DNA of 64,000 bases from Streptomyces sp. GESEQ-35 (GTDB lineage Bacteria; Actinomycetota; Actinomycetes; Streptomycetales; Streptomycetaceae): assembly GCF_017948485.1 (NCBI RefSeq), contig NZ_JAFFSX010000002.1, positions 558,001 through 622,000 of the forward strand, written 5' to 3'. Below the pieces are notes generated by a model. The model did not search any database and was not told the origin of the DNA. It worked only from the letters and a program-made list of their open reading frames with translations. Each line of letters starts with the position of its first letter. The first letter of the stretch is position 1. Of the stretch, positions 8,532-15,775 are shown piece after piece. The position numbers and the translations under genes are program-made.

Positions 8532-9827
8532 GTGAGTGAGACGAAGACCCCCGCCCTCCAGTACCGGTTCGACGGCCCGGAAGACGCCCCGGTCCTCATC
8601 CTCGGCCCCTCGCTCGGCACCACCTGGCACATGTGGGACAGGCAGGTCCCCGAGCTGACGAAGCAGTGGCGCGTTTTCCGGTTCGATCTGCCGGGCCACG
8701 GCGGCGCACCGGCGTACCCGGCGGGCTCGGTCGCCGAGCTGACCGCCCGGCTGCTCGTGACGCTCGACGGACTCGGCGTGCAGCGTTTCGGCTATGCGGG
8801 CTGTGCGCTCGGCGGCGCCATCGGTGTCGAGCTGGCCCTGCGGCACCCGGAGCGTCTCGCCTCGCTCGCGCTGATCGCCGCCTCGCCGCGCTTCGGCACG
8901 GCCGACGAGTTCCGGCAGCGGGGGGTGATCGTGCGCACGAACGGTCTCGACCCCATCGCGCGAATGTCCCCCGATCGCTGGTTCACCGGCGGGTTCGCCG
9001 CCGCCCAGCCGGCGATAACCGAGTGGGCGGTGCAGATGGTGCGGACCACCGACCCGGGCTGCTACATAGCGGCCTGTGAGGCGCTCGCGTCCTTCGACGT
9101 CCGGCCGGAACTCGGCCGCGTCGGCGTCCCCACCCTCGTGCTCGTCGGCTCGGACGACCAGGTCACCGGCCCCGCCGAGGCCCGCACCCTGGTGGCCGGC
9201 ATACCGGACGCGCGGCTCGCCGTGGTTCCCGGCGCCTCCCATCTGGTGCCGGTCGAACAGCCCGCTGCCGTCACCGACCTGCTGGTCCGGCACTTCTCCA
9301 CCGCCTGGCAGCCCGCCTTCGACTCCAGCACCGGCCAGATGGCCATCCCGGCGGCTCCGGTCAAGCCGGTGCTGGCCGCACCGCCGCAGCCCGCGCCCAT
9401 CGCCGAGATCGCCCCGGCCGTCGTATCGCCGCAGGCCGCGGGGCGGGCGGATCCGTACGACGCCGGGCTCAAGGTGCGCCGGGAGGTGCTCGGTGACGCG
9501 CACGTGGACCGGGCGCTGGCGCAGGCCGACGAGTTCTCCGGGGACTTCCAGGAGTTCGTCACCCGGTATGCGTGGGGCGAGATCTGGGACCGGCCGGGCC
9601 TCGACAGACGGGCGCGCAGCTGCGTCACTCTCACCGCCCTGGTCGCCGGCGGCCACCTGGACGAACTCGTCTTCCACACCCGGGCCGCCCTGCGCAACGG
9701 CCTCACCCCCGCCGAGATCAAGGAAGTGCTGCTACAGGCGGCCGTCTACTGTGGCGTACCGGCCGCGAACAGCGCGTTCAAGGTGGCCCAGCAGGTCATC
9801 CGCGAGGAGACGACTCCCACGGAGTGA
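8532..9827 (+). CDS. pcaDC: Fused PcaD-like hydrolase / 4-carboxymuconolactone decarboxylase
   Basis: 431 residues with two domains of the protocatechuate branch of the beta-ketoadipate pathway. The alpha/beta-hydrolase half (about 1-265, 3-oxoadipate enol-lactonase family) has the oxyanion region GPSLGTTWHMW and PGHGGAP, an acid region SDDQVTGP and a His in PGASHLVP. A Pro/Ala linker follows, then a carboxymuconolactone decarboxylase domain (about 315-428). Oddity: the nucleophile elbow reads YAGCALGG where PcaD proteins have (C/A)G(L/I)SMGG, so the catalytic Ser appears to be Ala, with Cys one residue earlier. The decarboxylase half looks intact. No other pca gene is nearby. The GTG follows a GTGGAGCG site. 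Confidence 0.82.
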   Translation: MSETKTPALQYRFDGPEDAPVLILGPSLGTTWHMWDRQVPELTKQWRVFRFDLPGHGGAPAYPAGSVAELTARLLVTLDGLGVQRFGYAGCALGGAIGVELALRHPERLASLALIAASPRFGTADEFRQRGVIVRTNGLDPIARMSPDRWFTGGFAAAQPAITEWAVQMVRTTDPGCYIAACEALASFDVRPELGRVGVPTLVLVGSDDQVTGPAEARTLVAGIPDARLAVVPGASHLVPVEQPAAVTDLLVRHFSTAWQPAFDSSTGQMAIPAAPVKPVLAAPPQPAPIAEIAPAVVSPQAAGRADPYDAGLKVRREVLGDAHVDRALAQADEFSGDFQEFVTRYAWGEIWDRPGLDRRARSCVTLTALVAGGHLDELVFHTRAALRNGLTPAEIKEVLLQAAVYCGVPAANSAFKVAQQVIREETTPTE

Positions 9828-9909
9828 GCGGCCCAGTGATCGTCAGGCGGGCAGCGACAGCACCAGCCTGAGCCGCCCACCCTTCGCAGGTGAGGGGCAG
9901 GATGGTGTC

Positions 9910-10545
9910 ATGAAGCTCACGAAGAAGTCGCACGCCTGCATTCGCCTCGAAAAGGACGGGCGGACGCTCATCCTCGACCCCGGGGGATTCAGCGAGGAGG
10001 ACGCCGCGGCCGGCGCGGACGCGATCCTCGTCACGCACGAGCACCCCGACCACTTCAGCGAAGAGCGGCTGCGGTCGGCCATGGACGCCAATCCGGCCGC
10101 CGAGATCTGGACCCTCAAGTCGGTCGCCGACAAGATCTCGACCGCCTTCCCGGGCCGGGTGCACACCGTCGGCCACGGCGACACCTTCACCGCCGCGGGC
10201 TTCGACGTCCAGGTCCACGGCGAACTGCACGCCGTGATCCACCCGGACATCCCGCGCATCACCAACGTCGGCTACCTCGTCGACGGCGGCCGCGTCTTCC
10301 ACCCCGGCGACGCGCTCACCGTCCCCGACCACGCCGTGGAGACGCTGATGCTCCCGGTCATGGCCCCGTGGAGCAAGATCTCCGAGGTCATCGACTACGT
10401 CCGCGAGGTCGAGCCGCAGCGTGCGTACGACATCCACGACGCCCTGCTCACCGACCTGGCCCGCCCGATCTACGACAACCAGATCGGCGCCCTCGGCGGC
10501 TCGGACCACCGGCGGCTCACACCCGGAGAGTCCGCGGAGGTCTGA
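9910..10545 (+). CDS. Metallo-beta-lactamase-fold hydrolase (UlaG/YtnP-like)
   Basis: 211 residues. The metal-binding motif THEHPDH (HxHxDH) lies near residues 43-49. Further metal-ligand candidates are VHGELHAVIH near 105-114, FHPGDAL near 130 and a C-terminal SDHRRL. The N-terminus MKLTKKSHACIRLEKDGRTLILDPG is typical of the small L-ascorbate-6-phosphate-lactonase-like branch, which often hydrolyses phosphoester or lactone bonds in the cytoplasm. The substrate cannot be inferred. The ATG is preceded by GGGGCAGG. It lies just upstream of xth, but xth has its own promoter. Confidence 0.85.
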   Translation: MKLTKKSHACIRLEKDGRTLILDPGGFSEEDAAAGADAILVTHEHPDHFSEERLRSAMDANPAAEIWTLKSVADKISTAFPGRVHTVGHGDTFTAAGFDVQVHGELHAVIHPDIPRITNVGYLVDGGRVFHPGDALTVPDHAVETLMLPVMAPWSKISEVIDYVREVEPQRAYDIHDALLTDLARPIYDNQIGALGGSDHRRLTPGESAEV

Positions 10546-10560
10546 GAACCCCGGGCCGCA

Positions 10561-10583
10561 TTGTCAGACCCGCCCGGTAGGTT
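10561..10583 (+). promoter_or_regulatory. PafBC/RecA-NDp-type leaderless promoter of xth
   Basis: TTGTCAG (10561-10567), 10 bases, TAGGTT (10578-10583): the same spacing and nearly the same spacer as the promoter at 2319. Only seven bases separate the -10 box from ATG 10591, so the transcript probably starts at or next to the start codon; no ribosome site is seen, as expected for a leaderless message. Confidence 0.75.
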
Positions 10584-10590
10584 GTCGGGC

Positions 10591-11370
10591 ATGCGCATCG
10601 CGACCTGGAACGTGAACTCGATCACCGCTCGCCTGCCGAGGCTCCTGGCCTGGCTGGAGAGCAGCGGCACCGACGTGCTCTGCCTCCAGGAGGCCAAGGT
10701 CGCCGAGGACCAGTTCCCGTCCGACCAGCTGCGCGAGCTCGGCTACGAATCGGCGGTCCACGCGACCGGCCGGTGGAACGGCGTGGCGGTGCTCTCCCGC
10801 GTAGGCCTCGAGGACGTCGTCAAGGGCCTGCCCGGCGACCCCGGCTTCGACGGCGTGGTCGAGCCCCGCGCTCTCTCCGCGACCTGCGGCCCGATCCGCG
10901 TCTGGTCGGTGTACGTGCCGAACGGCCGCGAGGTGGATCACCCCCACTACGCGTACAAGCTCCAGTGGTTCGAGGCCCTCAAGGCAGCCGTCGCGGGCGA
11001 CGCCTCCGGCAGCCGCCCGTTCGCTGTGCTGGGCGACTACAACGTGGCTCCGACGGACGACGACGTCTACGACCTGGCCGCCTTCGAGGGCGCCACCCAC
11101 GTCACCCCCGCCGAGCGCGCGGCCCTGGCCTCCCTGCGCGAGGCCGGCCTGTCGGACGTCATCCCGCGCCCCCTCAAGTACGACCACCCGTTCACGTACT
11201 GGGACTACCGCCAGCTCTGCTTCCCCAAGAACCGCGGCATGCGCATCGACCTGGTATACGGCAACGACCCGTTCACCAAGGCGGTCAAGGACGCCTACGT
11301 GGACCGCGAGGAACGCAAGGGCAAGGGCGCCTCGGACCATGCACCGGTGGTAGTGGACCTGGACGTCTAA
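10591..11370 (+). CDS. xth: Exodeoxyribonuclease III
   Basis: 259 residues of the exonuclease III/AP endonuclease family, which cleaves 5' to abasic sites and removes 3'-blocking groups during base-excision repair. Visible motifs: MRIATWNVNSI at the start (first metal-ligand Asn), LCLQEAKV (metal-binding Glu), GDYNVAPTDDDVYD (Asp and Asn of the active site), RIDLVYG and the final ASDHAPVVVDLDV with the catalytic Asp-His pair. Length and order are normal. It has its own damage-type promoter and is followed by a hairpin shared with the convergent esterase gene. Confidence 0.95.
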   Translation: MRIATWNVNSITARLPRLLAWLESSGTDVLCLQEAKVAEDQFPSDQLRELGYESAVHATGRWNGVAVLSRVGLEDVVKGLPGDPGFDGVVEPRALSATCGPIRVWSVYVPNGREVDHPHYAYKLQWFEALKAAVAGDASGSRPFAVLGDYNVAPTDDDVYDLAAFEGATHVTPAERAALASLREAGLSDVIPRPLKYDHPFTYWDYRQLCFPKNRGMRIDLVYGNDPFTKAVKDAYVDREERKGKGASDHAPVVVDLDV

Positions 11371-11396
11371 GCGGCACTGACCAATTCCGCTGGTGC

Positions 11397-11453
11397 AGGG
11401 CGCCCCTTCAGGGGCGCGGGGAACTGCGCGACCGGCCCCCACCGGCCCGCGGG
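11397..11453. terminator. Hairpin terminator formed by a dispersed GC-rich element
   Basis: GCGCCCC-TTCA-GGGGCGC forms a perfect 7-bp stem at 11400-11417, followed by the element's tail (CGGGGAACTGCGCGACC). It lies between the converging xth and SGNH-hydrolase genes and would serve both strands. No U-tract is present, as is common in high-GC actinobacteria. Confidence 0.65.
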
Positions 11454-11478
11454 TTAAATCACTGCGCCCCCAGCGGAG

Positions 11479-13239
11479 CTACAGCAGACGCAGATCCACC
11501 GACTCCGCCAGCGCAGCCAGCCCCGCATCCCCCGGGTGCAGATGATCCCCACTGTCATAGACGGGCAGCATACGAGCGGGGCGACCAGGGTCACGCAACA
11601 CCGCGTCGAAGTCGAGCACACCGTCGAACGCATCGGCATCCCGGATCCAGGCATTGACGGCGACTCGCTCCGCGTCTGCGGCAGCCGTACACCGCGCCTC
11701 CCCCTCGCAGGGCGCAATCGTGGCCGCCACCATCCGCAGCCCCCGCTCGTGCCCCCGGTCCGCGATCTCCCGCAGCCCGTCGATCACCTCCGGGGCCGTG
11801 GCCCCCCACCGCACGTCGTTCACGCCCTGGAACACCACCGCCGTACGCGCCGACGTCTGCGCGAGGACATCGCGGTCGAACCGGTGCAGGGCGCTCACCC
11901 CGCCGGTGTCCGTGGAGACGCCGTCACCGGGGTAGCGGTCGGCGACCACACGGTTGGCCGAGATTCCCTGGTTGAGCACCCCATAGTGCGGGACCACATC
12001 CTGGCCCAGCAGACGTGTGGCCAGCACATTGGGCCAGCGCCGGTTCGCGTCCTGCGTCGACTTGTCGCCGTCGGTGATCGAGTCCCCGAGCAGCACCACG
12101 GACCCCGGCCCGCCGCCCACATCGACACCCGTCAGCAGCGGCCAGCTGGTCAGGACCGAGGTGTACGCCGCCGGGGAGCCGTCCGCCGCATGGTCGCCGG
12201 GCTCGCTCACATACGACCGTTGCAGCGCCTGCCGGTGCACGGGCGCCGCAGCCACCGTTGCGGGCAGATGGAAGCTCACCAGCAGATTGGCGTCCACGGG
12301 CACGTCGAAGTCGAGCGGATCGCTGAACACCTGCCCCCCCGCCGGGATCTCGACGCCCGCCGTACCCCGGAAGGACAGCGGGACCGGCACGTCCCGCGCC
12401 CCGGCGCCCGCCGCCTGTACCGCCACCGTGGCGCTCCCGATCCGCACCGGCGCCGCCGCGAAGGTGTTGTCGAACCGCAGCCGCACCCGCGGCCCGCCGA
12501 CCGAGGTGTGCACGACCAGCCGCAGCGTCCGGTCGGCCCAGGGCCCCACGGCCGTATAGCCGGACGTCGAGGCTGCCCAACTGCCGGTCCAGCCCCGGGT
12601 GTCCGCCCGCACGGACAGCGCGAACACATGCAGCCCGGCCGCGCTGGGCAGCCGTACCGAAGCGACCTCGTGTCCCGCCGCGATCGGGACCGTCACGACG
12701 TACAGCCGTGCCCTCTCGGCGAGTTGACCGTCGGGCGTGTTGATGTGCGGCAGCGCGACGGCCTTCGTCGCGAGCGGGCCGGTGCGCCAGTCGGGGGCGG
12801 TCAGCCGGTAGGTGGAGACCTGGCCGTTCGTGTACGACACCGTGCCCACGCCGCGCACATCGCCGCCGTCCGTGCCCGCCACGAGGAAGGCGAGCGCGTC
12901 GCCCCGGCCGCGGACACGCACCGCCTGGCCGTCGGACCGTACGTTGTCCGGCTCGCCCGCCCGGGGGCGCGGCCAGGTCAGCCGGGCGCCCTGCACGGTG
13001 AGGGTGCGGCCGGGCGTCCAGCCCGCGGCGGTGAGGTCCTGCGCGGAGAGGGAGGCGCCGGTGCCGTCGAGGTCGGCCTCGCCCGGCCGGGCGTCGTCGC
13101 TGACCGCGGTGTTGTCGAAGAGGCGCTCGATCGGCAGTGGCTCGGCGCCGGTCCTGGTGGCGGCACCCGCCGAGGTGACCCAGACCAGAGAGGCGAACAG
13201 CGCCAGGACGACCGTAGAACTCCGGACCCAACGGCGCAC
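11479..13239 (-). CDS. Secreted SGNH/GDSL-type esterase
   Basis: 586 residues from GTG 13239, chosen because a GGGAGGAG ribosome site sits just before it and a signal peptide follows at once (RSSTVVLALFASLVWVTSAGAA). The N-terminal ~370 residues are a beta-rich secreted region. The C-terminal SGNH hydrolase domain shows block I VVLLGDSITDG (nucleophile Ser), block II NQGISANRV (Gly), block III FQGVNDVRW (Asn) and block V DSGDHLHPGDAG (Asp-His). It is probably an extracellular esterase or carbohydrate deacylase. It is transcribed towards xth. Confidence 0.88.
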   Translation of the reverse strand: MRRWVRSSTVVLALFASLVWVTSAGAATRTGAEPLPIERLFDNTAVSDDARPGEADLDGTGASLSAQDLTAAGWTPGRTLTVQGARLTWPRPRAGEPDNVRSDGQAVRVRGRGDALAFLVAGTDGGDVRGVGTVSYTNGQVSTYRLTAPDWRTGPLATKAVALPHINTPDGQLAERARLYVVTVPIAAGHEVASVRLPSAAGLHVFALSVRADTRGWTGSWAASTSGYTAVGPWADRTLRLVVHTSVGGPRVRLRFDNTFAAAPVRIGSATVAVQAAGAGARDVPVPLSFRGTAGVEIPAGGQVFSDPLDFDVPVDANLLVSFHLPATVAAAPVHRQALQRSYVSEPGDHAADGSPAAYTSVLTSWPLLTGVDVGGGPGSVVLLGDSITDGDKSTQDANRRWPNVLATRLLGQDVVPHYGVLNQGISANRVVADRYPGDGVSTDTGGVSALHRFDRDVLAQTSARTAVVFQGVNDVRWGATAPEVIDGLREIADRGHERGLRMVAATIAPCEGEARCTAAADAERVAVNAWIRDADAFDGVLDFDAVLRDPGRPARMLPVYDSGDHLHPGDAGLAALAESVDLRLL

Positions 13240-13439
13240 GGCCGCTCCTCCCTCACAGCCAGACCACGGACCACACGAGGAAAACGACACGAAGAGAAGA
13301 GACGGAGGACGCACCGTGAAGCTAAGGAGACGACCGTGACACGTCAATGAGGCAGGCGCGAGTCGGCGCGAAATCGGCCGCAATCCAGGGTCCGCGCGCC
13401 TGTGGTGCGCACGGCGGTGCGAATGACAGGCTGAGAGGT

Positions 13440-13847
13440 ATGAAGATCCCTTTTCTGGGCGACCGGAGCAAGAAGCCCGGGTTCCCCGACGCCGAGGGCA
13501 TCGCCGAACTCCTCTCCGAGTGTGAACTGCTGCGCTCCCAGGCGTCCCGGGAGGGCGTCCGACTGGACGACTCCGCCGCCTCGTTGGAGGCGCTCGACCA
13601 GTTGGTGCCGCGCTGGCGGGACGACGCGGAGGTCCTGCCCTGGCTCGGCAACGACGCCGGGCTGTATCTGGGCACCGTCATCGTGCGCACCGTGCCCGGT
13701 GCCGCGTGGGAGATCTGGCCCGACGGTCAGCCGGTGATCAAGCTCGCCTCGGGCCGCGAGTTCGACGTCGTCGCCTCCGGCCAGGGGTGGGCGTCGAGCG
13801 GGGTTCCCGAGCTGTCCCAGCTGTATGCGGAGGTCGCGGAGGCGTGA
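13440..13847 (+). CDS. Small conserved hypothetical protein (DUF6278-like)
   Basis: 135 residues, ATG after a GAGAGG site. It starts MKIPFLGDRSKKPGFPDAEGI and contains LVPRWRDDAEVLPWLGNDAGLYLGTVIV and AWEIWPDGQPVIKLASGREFDVV. No signal peptide, membrane helix or catalytic motif is visible. It resembles small cytoplasmic proteins common in Streptomyces, which I associate with DUF6278 from memory. Divergent from the esterase gene and 124 bp upstream of the ABC ATPase gene. Confidence 0.7.
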   Translation: MKIPFLGDRSKKPGFPDAEGIAELLSECELLRSQASREGVRLDDSAASLEALDQLVPRWRDDAEVLPWLGNDAGLYLGTVIVRTVPGAAWEIWPDGQPVIKLASGREFDVVASGQGWASSGVPELSQLYAEVAEA

Positions 13848-13971
13848 ATCCCTGGCCCAATTCGAGGTAAATACGGCTAATGCCCGAAAAGTGCGTGTCG
13901 TGCATTAAGTCCACTCTTGTCTGGATAGTTTGCGGCAACCACGACACAGCTGAGAGTGAGTAGGGCTGCGA

Positions 13972-14715
13972 ATGGCTGTCGATCCGTTGATCGAACTGCG
14001 TGACGTCAACAAGTACTACGGGGAGCTGCATGTCCTACAGGACATCAACCTCACCGTCGGCAAGGGGGAGGTGGTCGTGGTCATCGGCCCGTCGGGGTCG
14101 GGCAAGTCGACACTGTGCAGGGCGATCAACCGGCTGGAGACCATCGCCTCCGGCACCATCAACCTCGACGGCAGGGCGCTGCCCGAGGAGGGCAGTGCTC
14201 TTGCGAGGCTCCGAGCCGATGTCGGCATGGTCTTCCAGTCGTTCAATCTCTTCGCCCACAAGACGGTTCTGCAGAACGTCTCGCTGGGCCAGATCAAGGT
14301 CCGCGGGCGCAAGAAGGAGGACGCCGACACACGCTCCCGTCAGCTGCTCGACCGCGTCGGACTCGCCGACCAGGCGGCCAAGTTCCCGGCGCAGCTCTCC
14401 GGGGGGCAGCAGCAACGCGTGGCCATCGCCCGCGCCCTCGCCATGGACCCCAAGGCGCTCCTGTTCGACGAGCCGACCTCGGCTCTCGACCCGGAGATGA
14501 TCAACGAGGTCCTGGAGGTCATGCGTCAACTGGCGGGCGAGGGCATGACCATGGTCGTCGTCACCCACGAGATGGGCTTCGCCCGCTCCGCCGCCAACCG
14601 CGTCGTGTTCATGTCCGACGGCCGGATCATCGAGGACCGCGTTCCCGACGAGTTCTTCACCGACCCGCACAGCGACCGCGCCCGGGACTTCCTCTCCAAG
14701 ATCCTCACGCACTGA
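13972..14715 (+). CDS. gluA: Amino-acid (glutamate-type) ABC transporter ATPase, orphan
   Basis: 247 residues of the polar-amino-acid ABC ATPase family, close to GluA. Walker [10 protein letters not shown] near residue 41, Q-loop [10 protein letters not shown], signature [34 protein letters not shown] (LSGGQ and Walker B) and H-loop [10 protein letters not shown] are all intact. The normal operon also holds a binding protein and two permeases; none follows here or elsewhere in the window. The gene is probably a detached paralogue serving a transporter encoded elsewhere, or a remnant. A weak hairpin (14726-14742) follows the stop. Confidence 0.88.
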   Translation: MAVDPLIELRDVNKYYGELHVLQDINLTVGKGEVVVVIGPSGSGKSTLCRAINRLETIASGTINLDGRALPEEGSALARLRADVGMVFQSFNLFAHKTVLQNVSLGQIKVRGRKKEDADTRSRQLLDRVGLADQAAKFPAQLSGGQQQRVAIARALAMDPKALLFDEPTSALDPEMINEVLEVMRQLAGEGMTMVVVTHEMGFARSAANRVVFMSDGRIIEDRVPDEFFTDPHSDRARDFLSKILTH

Positions 14716-14725
14716 GCGGGGGAGC

Positions 14726-14742
14726 GCTGCCAAGGGGGCAGC
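14726..14742 (+). terminator. Possible terminator after the ABC ATPase gene
   Basis: GCTGCC-AAGGG-GGCAGC forms a six-base-pair stem 10 bases after the TGA of the ATPase gene. No U-tract. Confidence 0.4.
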
Positions 14743-14779
14743 AGCCGCAGAGCCAAGCCCGCCCGGCGGCAGCCGGAGA

Positions 14780-14911
14780 TCACTGCTCGCGCAGCGGAGA
14801 CGACACGTACGACGGGTCGTTCGCCGGCGAGGAGAAGGTCAGCTGCGCGCCGGACGGGTTGTTCTCGATGCGGAGCGGGTCGACCGCGACCGTGGTCGTG
14901 CCCGGTGGAGC
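14780..14911 (-). other. In-frame coding remnant beyond a TGA stop
   Basis: Reading the minus strand past the TGA (14912-14914) of the next gene, the same frame stays open for 43 codons to a second TGA at 14780-14782. The translation is protein-like (APPGTTTVAVDPLRIENNP, then SGAQLTFSSPANDPSYVSSP and LREQ), not the Arg/Pro/Gly-rich text of shadow frames. It may be the C-terminus of a decayed secreted protein, or a true C-terminus cut off by a recent nonsense change. Readthrough is possible but not supported by context. Confidence 0.4.
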
Positions 14912-15670
14912 TCAGGAGGCACGGTGGGAATTGCGTGCGACCGCCGTTGTCGGCAACGCGGTCTCCGCCGCCCGGGTCACGTCGGCGACCAGCTCGACGA
15001 CGTCCGGCCCGTACGCCTGCGAGTTGACGACCTTCAGCAGCAGTACGAAGGAGTTGTTGCCGTGCTTGCGGGCCAGCCGCTCATGGTTGCGGGCGAGATA
15101 GCGGGACGCGGCCTGGTTGGTGATCGCACGCTGGCCGCAGAACAGGAACACCGGCCGCGCCTCCCGTCGCTGACCGGCGGTGAGCCGGGCCAGGAGCACG
15201 TACTCGCCCTTGCCCGGCTCCAGCCGGTAGCGCTCGCTGCCGATCTGGAAGGCGCCGCGGTCGGGACCGGGTTCGGCGTCGACATTGACCCGGATGCCCG
15301 GCAGCAGGGAGTGCAGATGGGCGGCCATACGGCGGTTCGACGCCGGTCCGCCCACGCAGAACTCGGTGCGCTCGCCGAAGCCCTGCTGGGCCGCGTCGTG
15401 CGCGACGACCTGGGCGTGGGCGTTGCAGTCCTTGATGAGCGCGGCCAGTTCGAGAAGGGCGAACACGTCGTGCCGCATCACCGTCAGTTCCGTCCCGCCC
15501 GCCTCGCGGTTCACCACCAGCAGCGACTCGGAGTTGTCGGGCAGCCCGAAGAAGGCCTGCTTCCGGCGGAGTCTCCGCTTCCACAGGTAGGTACGGGCGA
15601 GCCAGCCGAGCGCGGCACTGAGGCCGGCCGCGATCACGCCCAGAGCGATGTTGCGCACGTCGTCATTCAT
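14912..15670 (-). CDS. N-terminally anchored membrane protein, unknown function
   Basis: 252 residues from ATG 15670. One transmembrane helix near the N-terminus (IALGVIAAGLSAALGWLA, about 8-25) is followed by a basic KRRLRRKQ stop-transfer, so the domain is probably cytoplasmic. That domain includes LLVVNREAGGTELTVMRHDV, FCVGGPASNRRMAAHLHSLLPG and PVFLFCGQRAITNQAASRYLARNH. The phrase CVGGPASNRR is suggestive of a nucleotide- or sugar-binding fold, but no established family was recognised. Its frame continues beyond the stop (see 14780-14911). Divergent from ggt. Confidence 0.7.
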   Translation of the reverse strand: MNDDVRNIALGVIAAGLSAALGWLARTYLWKRRLRRKQAFFGLPDNSESLLVVNREAGGTELTVMRHDVFALLELAALIKDCNAHAQVVAHDAAQQGFGERTEFCVGGPASNRRMAAHLHSLLPGIRVNVDAEPGPDRGAFQIGSERYRLEPGKGEYVLLARLTAGQRREARPVFLFCGQRAITNQAASRYLARNHERLARKHGNNSFVLLLKVVNSQAYGPDVVELVADVTRAAETALPTTAVARNSHRAS

Positions 15671-15775
15671 GGGCGCGCATGCTAGCGGGCGCGGGCAAAC
15701 CCGTGTTCGACATGGTCCTGACGAGGCCATGGCAATGGATTAAGCTGCGCGAACAGCCCCTGACTGGAGGTGCGG

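Noticed and set aside
11536..13350. Long open frame on the plus strand opposite the SGNH esterase
   Set aside because: Arg/His/Pro-rich translation with no motif; a GC-skew shadow of the real gene, as are similar long frames opposite clp, the helicase, mutB and the PKS.
14082..14715. Assigning a substrate other than glutamate-type amino acids to the ABC ATPase
   Set aside because: The ATPase sequence alone does not determine the substrate; the gluA symbol reflects sequence resemblance only.
14912..14914. Programmed stop-codon readthrough at TGA 14912
   Set aside because: The following codon is GCT, not a known readthrough context such as CTA, and no downstream structure is evident. Nonsense change or gene debris is more likely, so it is listed only as a remnant.
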